From contig NZ_ADKM02000130.1 of the NCBI RefSeq assembly GCF_000178155.2, forward strand, positions 62,001-126,000: 64,000 nucleotides of DNA, given 5' to 3'. Position numbers and translations under genes: made by a program. Positions 51,625 to 60,272 of the stretch are shown here, piece after piece; the stretch's first letter is position 1; each line of letters begins with the position of its first letter. The notes below the pieces were generated by a model that was not told the DNA's origin, searched no databases, and saw only the letters and a program-made list of their open reading frames with translations. This stretch comes from Hominimerdicola alba 8 (lineage in GTDB: Bacteria; Bacillota; Clostridia; Oscillospirales; Ruminococcaceae).

Positions 51625-54600
51625 TTATTCAGTGATATCAGCGTGGTGAGCCTGAAGCGACTTTACACCGAAGTGTGTGTTCTGCTTGATAGCCTTGATG
51701 CCCTCAGCACTTGCCTTAGCAGCCGCCATAGTGGTGATGTAAGGTATGCGGTGCTTGATGGCAGCCTTTCTGATGTAGCTGTCATCGTGAACACTGGTCT
51801 TGCCTGCGGGAGTGTTGATTATCAGCTGTATCTCGCCGTTAGCGATCTGATCTGCGATGTTGGGTCTGCCCTCATACAGCTTGAATATCTTCTCGGCGGG
51901 AATGCCTGCGTTCTTTATCAGCTCATAGCTCTTGCCTGTTGCCAGTATACGGAAGCCCAGCTCGTTGAATGCCTTAGCTATCTCTTCCAGTTCGGGCTTA
52001 TCGCGGTCGCAAACGCTCAGCAGGACAGTGCCCTCGCTGGGGAGTTTGGTCTGGGTAGCTTCCTGAGCCTTGTAGTAAGCCTCACCGAAGCTGGGGGAGA
52101 TGCCCAGAACTTCGCCTGTGGATCTCATCTCAGGTCCGAGAACGGGGTCAACTTCCGGGAACATGTTGAACGGGAACACAGCTTCCTTAACGCCGTAGTG
52201 ACCTATCTTCTTATCCTTAAGGGAAGGTACCGGCGAAGGATTGCCTGTCAGAGGAGCGGTAATTATCTCGGTAGCTATCTTTACCATGTTTATCGAGCAT
52301 ACCTTAGATACCAGCGGAACTGTTCTCGATGCGCGGGGGTTAGCCTCCAGCACGTAAACAGTATCGCCCTCGATAGCGTACTGCATGTTCATCAGACCCT
52401 TGACATTCATCTCGACAGCTATCTTCTTGGTATATTCCTTGATGGTAGCAACTATCTCGGGGCTGAGGTTCTTGGAAGGCAGTATGCAGGCAGAGTCGCC
52501 CGAATGAACGCCTGCAAGCTCGATATGCTCCATAACAGCGGGAACAAAGCAGTGCTCACCGTCGGAGATAGCGTCAGCCTCGCACTCGGTTGCGTGGTTG
52601 AGGAATCTGTCTATCAGTATAGGTCTGTCAGGTGTAACGCCTACCGCAGCAGACATGTACACTTTCATCATCTCATCATCGTGAACTATCTCCATGCCGC
52701 GTCCGCCCAGAACGTAGGAAGGTCTTACCATTACGGGATAGCCTATCTTGTTGGCGATAGCGAGGGCTTCATCAACATTGACAGCCATGCCTGCCTCAGG
52801 CATCGGTATGCCCAGCTTGTCCATCATAGCGCGGAAGTGATCTCTGTCCTCAGCGAGGTCGATAGTTTCGGGAGTAGTACCCAGTATATTTACGCCGTAC
52901 TTCTTGAGGTCGTTTGCAAGGTTCAGAGGAGTCTGACCGCCGAACTGTGCGATAACGCCAACAGGCTTCTCCTTCTCGTGGATAGACAGAACATCTTCCA
53001 GAGTCAGAGGCTCGAAATACAGTTTATCGGAAGTATCGTAGTCGGTAGAAACAGTTTCGGGGTTGCAGTTTACGATTATCGACTCAAAGCCCAGCTTTTT
53101 GAGAGCCAGTGCCGCATGAACGCAGCAGTAGTCGAACTCGATACCCTGACCGATACGGTTAGGACCGCCGCCCAGTATCATGATCTTGGGCTTGTTGGTA
53201 TTGACGGGGCTGTTGTCCTCATCGAGGTGGTAGGTGCTATAGTAGTAAGCCGCATTCTCGGTACCGCTTACGTGAACGCCCTCCCATGCTTCCTTGATGC
53301 CGAAGCCGATGCGGGCATTTCTTATCTCCTCTTCGGTAACTTCCAGCAGAGAAGACAGATATCTGTCGGAGAAGCCGTCCAGCTTAGCCTGTTTGAGCAC
53401 ATTCTTTTCGGGAACAGCGCCCTTGTTAGCCAGCAGAGCCTCTTCCTCGTCCACCAGTTCCTTCATCTGCTCTAAGAACCAGTGCTTTATCTTGGTCAGT
53501 TCGTGTATCTCTTCGATGGTAGCGCCCTTGCGCAGAGCCTCGTAGATAACGAACTGTCTTTCGCTGGTGGGGAAGCGCAGTTTATCCAGCAGTTCTTCCT
53601 TGCTGAGGTCATGGAAATTCTTTGCGAAGCCCAGACCGTATCTGCCTGTTTCAAGGCTTCTGATAGCTTTCTGGAAAGCCTCCTTGTAGGTCTTGCCGAT
53701 GCTCATTACCTCACCGACAGCGCGCATCTGTGTGCCCAGCTTATCCTCAGCGCCCTTGAATTTTTCAAAAGCCCATCTTGCAAATTTTATAACGACATAG
53801 TCGCCGTCGGGAACATACTTATCAAGTGTGCCGTACTTGCCGCAGGGTATCTCATCAAGTGTAAGACCGCATGCCAGCATAGCAGATACCAGTGCGATCG
53901 GGAAGCCTGTAGCCTTTGAAGCCAGCGCCGAAGAACGTGAAGTTCTTGGGTTTATCTCGATAACGACTATCCTGCCGTCTTCGGGGTTTCTTGCAAACTG
54001 GCAGTTACAGCCGCCGATAACTTCGATGGATTCGATTATCCTGTAGGACATCTCCTGAAGTTCTTTCTGAACATCTTCGGGGATAGTCAGCATCGGTGCG
54101 GAACAGAAGGAGTCACCTGTGTGAACGCCGATGGGGTCGATATTCTCGATGAAGCATACAGTTATCTTGTTGTTTTTTGCATCTCTGACTACTTCCAGTT
54201 CCAGTTCTTCCCAGCCGAAGATGCACTCTTCAACAAGTACCTGACCTACCAGAGAAGCCTGAAGACCTCTTGCGCAGACTACTTTCAGTTCGTCAACATT
54301 GTATACCATGCCGCCGCCTGCGCCGCCCATAGTGTAGGCAGGTCTGAGAACTACAGGGTACTTAAGTTCTTCGGCTATCTTAACAGCCTCATCGACCGAG
54401 TAAGCCACCTGACTCTTGGGCATGCCGATGCCAAGTTCTTTCATGGCGTTCTTGAACTCTATCCTGTCTTCGCCGCGCTCGATGGCATCTACCTGAACAC
54501 CTATGACCTGCACGCCGTACTTTTTCAGCACGCCCGCCTTGTCAAGTTCAGAGCAGAGGTTAAGACCCGACTGACCGCCGAGATTGGGCAGAAGAGCATC

Positions 54601-54849
54601 GGGGCGCTCCTTATCGATTATCTGGGTGAGTCTGTCGAGATTCAGCGGCTCGATATAGGTTATATCAGCCACATCGGGGTCTGTCATGATGGTGGCGGGG
54701 TTCGAGTTTACGAGAACGATCTCATAACCCAGATTTCTCAGCGCCTTGCAAGCCTGAGTGCCTGAGTAGTCGAACTCGCAAGCCTGACCTATGATTATAG
54801 GTCCCGAACCGATTATCATTATCTTATTGATGTCCTGTTTCTTTGGCAT
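51625..54849 (-). CDS. carB: carbamoyl-phosphate synthase large subunit
   Basis: The ATG at 54849 follows taggaga; an earlier in-frame ATG is before the RBS. A 1,074-residue protein with two homologous ATP-grasp halves (IMIIGSGPIIIGQACEFDYSG at the start; IMILGGGPNRIGQGIEFDY near residue 555), an oligomerisation domain between, and a C-terminal MGS-like allosteric domain. It makes carbamoyl phosphate for arginine and pyrimidines. carA is not adjacent, so the gene is separate from its usual partner. Confidence 0.97.
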   Translation of the reverse strand: MPKKQDINKIMIIGSGPIIIGQACEFDYSGTQACKALRNLGYEIVLVNSNPATIMTDPDVADITYIEPLNLDRLTQIIDKERPDALLPNLGGQSGLNLCSELDKAGVLKKYGVQVIGVQVDAIERGEDRIEFKNAMKELGIGMPKSQVAYSVDEAVKIAEELKYPVVLRPAYTMGGAGGGMVYNVDELKVVCARGLQASLVGQVLVEECIFGWEELELEVVRDAKNNKITVCFIENIDPIGVHTGDSFCSAPMLTIPEDVQKELQEMSYRIIESIEVIGGCNCQFARNPEDGRIVVIEINPRTSRSSALASKATGFPIALVSAMLACGLTLDEIPCGKYGTLDKYVPDGDYVVIKFARWAFEKFKGAEDKLGTQMRAVGEVMSIGKTYKEAFQKAIRSLETGRYGLGFAKNFHDLSKEELLDKLRFPTSERQFVIYEALRKGATIEEIHELTKIKHWFLEQMKELVDEEEALLANKGAVPEKNVLKQAKLDGFSDRYLSSLLEVTEEEIRNARIGFGIKEAWEGVHVSGTENAAYYYSTYHLDEDNSPVNTNKPKIMILGGGPNRIGQGIEFDYCCVHAALALKKLGFESIIVNCNPETVSTDYDTSDKLYFEPLTLEDVLSIHEKEKPVGVIAQFGGQTPLNLANDLKKYGVNILGTTPETIDLAEDRDHFRAMMDKLGIPMPEAGMAVNVDEALAIANKIGYPVMVRPSYVLGGRGMEIVHDDEMMKVYMSAAVGVTPDRPILIDRFLNHATECEADAISDGEHCFVPAVMEHIELAGVHSGDSACILPSKNLSPEIVATIKEYTKKIAVEMNVKGLMNMQYAIEGDTVYVLEANPRASRTVPLVSKVCSINMVKIATEIITAPLTGNPSPVPSLKDKKIGHYGVKEAVFPFNMFPEVDPVLGPEMRSTGEVLGISPSFGEAYYKAQEATQTKLPSEGTVLLSVCDRDKPELEEIAKAFNELGFRILATGKSYELIKNAGIPAEKIFKLYEGRPNIADQIANGEIQLIINTPAGKTSVHDDSYIRKAAIKHRIPYITTMAAAKASAEGIKAIKQNTHFGVKSLQAHHADITE

Positions 54850-54909
54850 ACTAGATCTCCTATCCCGCACAGCTGTGCGTAAAATTTCTAAAAAAATCCC
54901 TTAACGTAT

Positions 54910-54938
54910 ATCATAACATATTTTACGCCAAATTGCAA
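54910..54938 (-). promoter_or_regulatory. promoter of carB
   Basis: On the minus strand, TTGCAA and TATGAT with 17 bp between; the leader carries a small perfect palindrome GCACAGCTGTGC near 54870. Confidence 0.72.
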
Positions 54939-55013
54939 GATGTAATTGCAAAAACTTCATTATAATTATTTTCTGTTTTGCATTAATTCACAATATTATA
55001 ATGTTGCACCGTT

Positions 55014-57290
55014 TCAGCTGTTGTGTACCGCTGTTTCTGCCGCCAGCCTGCCATCTCTTATGCAAAGATTTATCTCGCGTCCACAGCCGTCAAGAATGCG
55101 GTCGCAGATGATATCCTCGGCTTCCTGCTCGGCAAAACGCCTTATATCGCGGGCTGTGCCTTTTCGTTCAAGGCATCTGTCAGCCGCAAATGAGGCGCAT
55201 TCGGGGGATATTTCTAAGGTATGACCCATTGCGCTGACCCTCTCGCGGAGTTTTTCAAACTCGCCCTCTGCGATAAGGCAAAGACTGTCGCGCGAGAGCG
55301 GCTCAAAGACGATGATATCGTCCATGCGGCTGAGAAGTTCGGGGGTTAGCACCTGCCGCACTGCCTTTTCCATCTCACTTTGCAGAGTTTTATCACGTTC
55401 TCCGAAGCCTGCTGTTTTGCGTTCTGCGAGGTCTGCCGCGCCCGCGTTGGTAGTGAGTATGACTGTCATTTCGCTGAGGTCTGCGCGCCTGCCAAGACTA
55501 TCGGTGACCACGCCCTCCTCAAGCATCTGGAGCAGTATGCCGAAAATGTCGCGGTGGGCTTTTTCTATCTCGTCAAAAAGCAGAACGCCCGCAGGCTTGC
55601 GGCGTATCATTTCTATGAGTCTGCCGCCGTCTTCATAGCCCACATACCCCGCAGGTGCGCCCAGCAGTTTTGATACGCTGTGTGCTTCCATATACTCGCT
55701 CATGTCGAGCCTTATCAGGCAGTCTTCGCCGTAAAGCAGGCATGCAAGTTCGCGTGCGAGCATGGTCTTGCCAACGCCTGCACTGCCTGCGAAGACAAAA
55801 CTTCCCACAGGTCTTCTGCCGCGCCTGAGTCCGAGTCTGCGCCGTCTTACAGCCCTTGCCACCGCCAAGACCGCTTTCTCCTGTCCGATGACTTTGCTGT
55901 TCAGCCGTTTTTCAAGACTTCTCAGGCGTTTGCGCTCCTCGTCATCTGCCGCCGCACAGTTTGAACCTGTACACCTGCACGCGACCTGTTCGAGAGTGGA
56001 GCGGTCGAGAACTGTCAGCCTGCGTGCTTTAGCCACTGCATCGAGGTACTCGCTCCTGTCGGACTTGCCTGTGATATAGCGCTCAAATGCGCGGTCAAGA
56101 CCCTCTTTCTTACCTGCCGCCAGCTTGCGGGCGCTGCATGCTTCATCAAGCAGGTCGATGGCTTTATCGGGAAAGTGCTTATGGCGCATGAAGCGTCCGC
56201 TCAGAGTAACTGCGTATCTGCATATATCATCGCTTATGCTGACCCCGTGAAATTCTTCCAGCCTGCCTTTAAGACCTCTGAGCATATCATAAGTGCTGTC
56301 TTCATCGGGTTCTTCTATGACCACTTTGCTGAAACGTCTGTCCATAGCCGCGTCACGTTCGATGGTGCGGCGGTATTCCTCAAAAGTGGTCGCGCCGATG
56401 ACCTGTATCTTGCCGCGCGCAAGACCGGGTTTCAGGATATTTGCCGCATCTATGGCACCCTCAGCCGCGCCAGCGCCCATGATGTTGTGTATCTCATCTA
56501 TAAACAGTATACAGCCGCCTGTCTGTTCGGCTTCATCAAGGCATGCTTTAAGGCGTTCTTCAAAGTCGCCGCGATATTTTGCGCCTGCCAGCAGGAGTGT
56601 CAGGTCAAGGGCGAATATGCGTTTGTCAGCCAGCGGTGCGGGAGCACTGCCTGAAACTATCTTAACTGCAAGACCCTCGACTACGGCGGTCTTGCCGACG
56701 CCTGCTTCGCCCACAAGACAGGGGTCGTTCTTGGTGCGCCTGCAAAGTATCTCCATGACCCGTTTCAACTCGTTATCTCTGCCTATCAGCGGGTCAAAGC
56801 TAAGGCAGACGGTCGGGTCGGTCAGTTCTCTGCCGAACTTTGGCAGAGTTTTCAGGCGCATCAGCGGTCGGAGATCGCGGCGTTTCCCCGAAAGGCAGTC
56901 TGCTGACATTCTGCGTATGTCGGCGTGCAGGCGTTTGAGTATCTGCACGCCGCAGCAGTCGCCGCGCCTGAGTATCCCCGCAAGGATATGCTCACTGCCA
57001 ACACTTGCGCCGCCCATCTGACCTGCTGTTTCCAGTACCCTTTTTACGTTGGGGGTCTTGGCATTCTCGGTGGTCATGCAGGGCGTACCTCTGCCGATGA
57101 GTTCTTCTATCTCATCAGACACTTTTTCATAAGTCACACCGTACCGTGAGAGAACAGCTTCTGCCGCACCGCCGCAGGCTGTCAGTGCAAGCAGGAGATG
57201 TTCCGTACCGAGATAGGTGTGTCCCCACTGACCCGCCAGTCCTGCGGCACTGCGGATAGTCTGCTTGTATATATCTGTTTGTCTGTCCAT
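55014..57290 (-). CDS. ClpC-like AAA+ unfoldase
   Basis: The ATG at 57290 follows ggaggtg. About 758 residues: two N-terminal Clp repeats (YLGTEHLLLAL and SVGSEHILAGI), first AAA module with GEAGVGKTA and CILFIDEIHNIMGAG, a short middle segment, second AAA module with GSAGVGKTM and LLFDEIEKAHRDIFG. It is more diverged and Cys-rich than housekeeping ClpC, lacks an obvious UVR motif and is not beside ctsR/mcsAB. Location next to spore genes suggests a specialised, possibly sporulation-linked unfoldase (inference). Confidence 0.9.
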   Translation of the reverse strand: MDRQTDIYKQTIRSAAGLAGQWGHTYLGTEHLLLALTACGGAAEAVLSRYGVTYEKVSDEIEELIGRGTPCMTTENAKTPNVKRVLETAGQMGGASVGSEHILAGILRRGDCCGVQILKRLHADIRRMSADCLSGKRRDLRPLMRLKTLPKFGRELTDPTVCLSFDPLIGRDNELKRVMEILCRRTKNDPCLVGEAGVGKTAVVEGLAVKIVSGSAPAPLADKRIFALDLTLLLAGAKYRGDFEERLKACLDEAEQTGGCILFIDEIHNIMGAGAAEGAIDAANILKPGLARGKIQVIGATTFEEYRRTIERDAAMDRRFSKVVIEEPDEDSTYDMLRGLKGRLEEFHGVSISDDICRYAVTLSGRFMRHKHFPDKAIDLLDEACSARKLAAGKKEGLDRAFERYITGKSDRSEYLDAVAKARRLTVLDRSTLEQVACRCTGSNCAAADDEERKRLRSLEKRLNSKVIGQEKAVLAVARAVRRRRLGLRRGRRPVGSFVFAGSAGVGKTMLARELACLLYGEDCLIRLDMSEYMEAHSVSKLLGAPAGYVGYEDGGRLIEMIRRKPAGVLLFDEIEKAHRDIFGILLQMLEEGVVTDSLGRRADLSEMTVILTTNAGAADLAERKTAGFGERDKTLQSEMEKAVRQVLTPELLSRMDDIIVFEPLSRDSLCLIAEGEFEKLRERVSAMGHTLEISPECASFAADRCLERKGTARDIRRFAEQEAEDIICDRILDGCGREINLCIRDGRLAAETAVHNS

Positions 57291-57392
57291 ATAAAAAGCA
57301 CCTCCGATGAAAGTATCGCCCGTGATACAAAAGCTATTCAGCCGCAGCGCCGAATATATCTGCCGAGATGCAGGCGCATCAGTCAAAAAAAT

Positions 57393-57514
57393 ATGTGGTT
57401 ATCCCGCTGACACACCAAAATAAACGATGTTATATCGGGAACTGAAAATAGTTGGCGTTTATCTTTCCTTGTTATAAAGGTATTTTTTGGTGGTGTGCTA
57501 AAGGGATAATCATA
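57393..57514. repeat. family-1 MITE-like element, copy 4
   Basis: ATGTGGTTATCCCGCTGAC at the left end and GTGTGCTAAAGGGATAATC at the right end are inverted; A/T-rich AAAAAAATA occurs on both outer sides, compatible with a target duplication but not exact. Confidence 0.68.
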
Positions 57515-57541
57515 AAAAAATAAACTGCCGCCTGCGCTGTC

Positions 57542-57568
57542 ACACTTTTCCCCGATTCACATAATATA
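57542..57568 (+). promoter_or_regulatory. sigma-K-like promoter of Cys-rich peptide gene
   Basis: AC (57542-57543), 16 bases, then CATAATATA (57560-57568) fits the Bacillus sigma-K pattern AC-N16-CATANNNTA exactly. No sigma-A promoter is evident. Short consensus, so chance is possible; the spore-gene neighbourhood raises the odds. Confidence 0.45.
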
Positions 57569-57618
57569 TACCATAAGGTTCACGAAACCTTAAATAAGAC
57601 CTAAAAGGAGAAAATACT

Positions 57619-57738
57619 ATGAACTTCGGATCAAATTACTGGTGGATCATCATTCTTATCCTCATCATCGGCATGGCAGGCTGCGGCTGCTGCGGCGGGA
57701 ACAACTGCGGCTGCAATAACGGCTGCGGCTGCAACTGA
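57619..57738 (+). CDS. tiny Cys/Gly/Asn-rich membrane-anchored peptide
   Basis: A 39-residue peptide behind a good RBS (aaaaggaga): an N-terminal hydrophobic helix (NYWWIIILILIIGMAG) followed by CGCCGGNNCGCNNGCGCN, with eight cysteines in the last 20 residues. No family recognised. The layout (single helix plus Cys-rich tail) resembles small spore-coat or metal-binding peptides, and a sigma-K-like promoter precedes it. A GC-rich imperfect hairpin at about 57744-57770 could end the message. Confidence 0.7.
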   Translation: MNFGSNYWWIIILILIIGMAGCGCCGGNNCGCNNGCGCN

Positions 57739-57841
57739 CCTCATAACAGGGGGAGCGCGCTCTCCTTGTTCAGTCAGAAAAACGGCGGGCGTTATCCGCC
57801 GTACATATCACAGCGCCGCGCATTCGGGAAAAATGCGCGGC

Positions 57842-57871
57842 TTATATCATACGACATAAATTTCAGGACAT
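57842..57871. repeat. family-2 element half copy
   Basis: TTATATCATACGACATAAA then TTTCAGGACAT matches one arm of the 47042 element. It ends at the spoIVA stop codon. Confidence 0.5.
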
Positions 57872-59343
57872 CACAGGATAAGGCATATCAGACCCGAACA
57901 GCCCTCGTTTATCATGCGCTCGATGGTTTCTTTCAGGCGCATGCGGGCATCATCGGGCAGTTTTGACAGCTTGGTGTAAAGACCCTCGCTGACCAGTTCG
58001 TGCAGGGATTTGCCGAAAATGTTCGACTCCCATATCTTGTCGGGGCTGTTCTCGAAATCGCTCATCATGTACATCACCAGTTCTTCCGACTGCTTTTCAC
58101 TGCCGACTATTGGCGCGACTTCGGTGTTTATCTCTGTTCTTACAAGATGTATGGCGGGTGCCTGTGCTTTAAGGCGTATGCCGTATTTGCCGCCCTGTCT
58201 GATTATCTCGGGTTCTTCAAGGCTGAGTTCTGATAATTCGGGCATGACTATGCCGTAGCCTGTGCTTTCCATCTGTGCGATGGCATCGCGGTATTTTGTG
58301 AACTTGCGGCGTATCTCCACAAGTTCGAGTATTCGCGGCAGTAGTTCGTTCTCGCCCTTTATCTCAAGACCTGTAGCTTCACCTATCACACGATAGAAAA
58401 GTTCGCTGTAAAGCTGTGCTTCTATCACAGCCGAACCGTTTCCCGCATCGATGTTCCTCACGGTACACCTTTCTACATACTCACAGCCGCCTATCACTTC
58501 GGCACAATCCGCTATCTGCCGAAGGGTCTGCACGCCCTCAGCCGCCTCGCGTATGTGGCTGAACACCGACTCTTTCAGCCAGTGACCCTTGCCCAGCGTG
58601 TTGACCCATTCGGGCATAGCTATACCTATCTCCCTTACGGGGAAAGAGTACAGCAGGTTCGCCATGATGCCTTTGATATCATCTTCATCGAGTTCAAGGC
58701 AGTTTACGGGCATGACCTCAGTGCCGTACTTTTCGGCAAGCGCGGCGCACATCTCCTTAGTGTGTGGGGATCTTGGTTCAGCCGTGTTCATGAGAACCAC
58801 AAACGGCTTATCTATGGCTTTCAGTTCGTTTATGACTCTTTCTTCCGCTTCTTCGTACTCATCGCGGGGAAGGTCTGTGAAAGAACCGTCTGTGGTTATC
58901 ACCAGTCCTATTGTCGAATGTTCGGTTATGACCTTTCTTGTACCGACCTCTGCCGCCATATTAAACGGTATCTCGGTATCGAACCAGGGGGTCATCACCA
59001 TGCGGGGGGCTTCCTCCTCTATATACCCTTGTGCAGACGGTATTATGTACCCAACGCAGTCTATCAGCCTTACCGAGAACTGTGCGCCGCCGTCCAGTGT
59101 TATGCTGACGGCTTCTTCGGGTATGAATTTCGGTTCGGTGGTCATTATCGTTCTGCCGCCTGCCGACTGCGGGAGTTCGTCCTGCGCACGTTCGCGCCTG
59201 TACTCACTGCCGATATTTGGTATCACCAGCTGTTCCATGAACCTCTTTATAAACGTTGATTTACCTGTGCGCACAGGACCTGCCACACCGATGTAAATAT
59301 CTCCGCCCGTCCGACGGGCTATCTCACCATAAATATCACTCAT
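57871..59343 (-). CDS. spoIVA: stage IV sporulation protein A
   Basis: ATG 59343 follows aggtga; the frame remains open upstream only because the repeat region has no stop. A 490-residue match to SpoIVA in length and sequence: Walker A GPVRTGKST (Lys28), the TRAFAC-type GTPase-like ATPase domain with DCVGYIIP, and the conserved end CSGLICLIL. SpoIVA polymerises with ATP on the forespore surface to build the coat basement layer. Neighbour sipL encodes its usual partner. Confidence 0.97.
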   Translation of the reverse strand: MSDIYGEIARRTGGDIYIGVAGPVRTGKSTFIKRFMEQLVIPNIGSEYRRERAQDELPQSAGGRTIMTTEPKFIPEEAVSITLDGGAQFSVRLIDCVGYIIPSAQGYIEEEAPRMVMTPWFDTEIPFNMAAEVGTRKVITEHSTIGLVITTDGSFTDLPRDEYEEAEERVINELKAIDKPFVVLMNTAEPRSPHTKEMCAALAEKYGTEVMPVNCLELDEDDIKGIMANLLYSFPVREIGIAMPEWVNTLGKGHWLKESVFSHIREAAEGVQTLRQIADCAEVIGGCEYVERCTVRNIDAGNGSAVIEAQLYSELFYRVIGEATGLEIKGENELLPRILELVEIRRKFTKYRDAIAQMESTGYGIVMPELSELSLEEPEIIRQGGKYGIRLKAQAPAIHLVRTEINTEVAPIVGSEKQSEELVMYMMSDFENSPDKIWESNIFGKSLHELVSEGLYTKLSKLPDDARMRLKETIERMINEGCSGLICLIL

Positions 59344-60230
59344 ATAATCACCTATCTTAAATGGGGGCTGACTCGCCCCCAAGCCCCCACGCTCCGCCGC
59401 GCCCGGAGGGTTATCGCTTCGTTCACAAAAACGCCCCTTTGGGTCGTTTTGTTCACTCTCGCGATAACGGGGCGCGGGTCGCTCTTTGGCATGGGGCAGA
59501 GCTTTGTTATGCCCTCTTTGCTTTGCGTGGGTATGTTGTTTTTGTTTGTTGTTTTTGCTTGTGGTTGCGGGCGAAATGATTATTTTTGAAAACATCGGTG
59601 TAGGGTGGGGGCTTGCCCCGACCTTTTTTTGCCGATTTTCCGCCCTGAATTTCGGATTTGACCAAACGGCGGGGGCAAGCCCTCGCCCTATTTTAAATGG
59701 GGAACTGACCACGTTCGACGCAGTCAACGTTACCCCAATACTCCAAACATCATCTTTTCTGATGTTGCGATCCGCCGCACCCGAAGCGATAACGGGGCGC
59801 GGGTCGCTCTTTGGCATGCACTAAGGCTTTGTTATGCCCCGATGCTTTGCGTGGGTATGTTGTTGTTTTGCTTGTGGTTGCGGGCGAAATGATTATTTTT
59901 GAAAACATCGGTGTAGGGTGTGGGCTTGCCCCACCTTTTTTGCCGATTTTCCGCCCTGAATTTCGGATTTGACCAAACGGCGGGGGCAAACCCTCGCCCT
60001 ATTTTAAATGGGGAACTGACCACGTTCGATGCAGTCAACATTACCCCAATACCCCAAACATCAGCTTTGCTGATGTTGCGCTCCGCCGCACCCAAAGCGA
60101 TAACGGGGCGCGGGTCGCTCTTTGGCATGGGCAGAACTTTGTTATGCCCCGATGCTTTGCGTGGGTATGTTGTTTTTGCTTGTGGTTGCGGGTCAAAACC
60201 GCCCTACGATAACAATGCAGAACTTCTGTT
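59344..60230. repeat. tandem repeat region, period about 311 bp
   Basis: No gene. The line TTTTAAATGGGGAACTGACC recurs at about 59691 and 60002, and a diverged form (TTAAATGGGGGCTGACTC) at about 59355. GCGATAACGGGGCGCGGG recurs at 59462, 59790 and 60099. Long stretches between are nearly identical (for example around TGAAAACATCGGTGTAGGG at 59587 and 59901). It separates sipL from spoIVA. Confidence 0.82.
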
Positions 60231-60272
60231 CATGTCAATAATTATGAATTATGAATTATGAATTACGAATTA
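60231..60272. repeat. AATTCAT heptamer array E5
   Basis: CATGTCAATAATT then about three ATGAATT units and a diverged unit; it supplies the final codons (RNS) and stop of sipL on the minus strand. Confidence 0.75.

Noticed and set aside
51436-53475. A 679-codon open frame on the plus strand
   Set aside because: It is antisense to carB, which is unmistakable on the minus strand; the frame is open because of codon bias.
59344-59817. A 158-residue N-terminal extension of SpoIVA
   Set aside because: The upstream part is repeat sequence with no coding character; the ATG at 59343 has an RBS and gives the normal family length.
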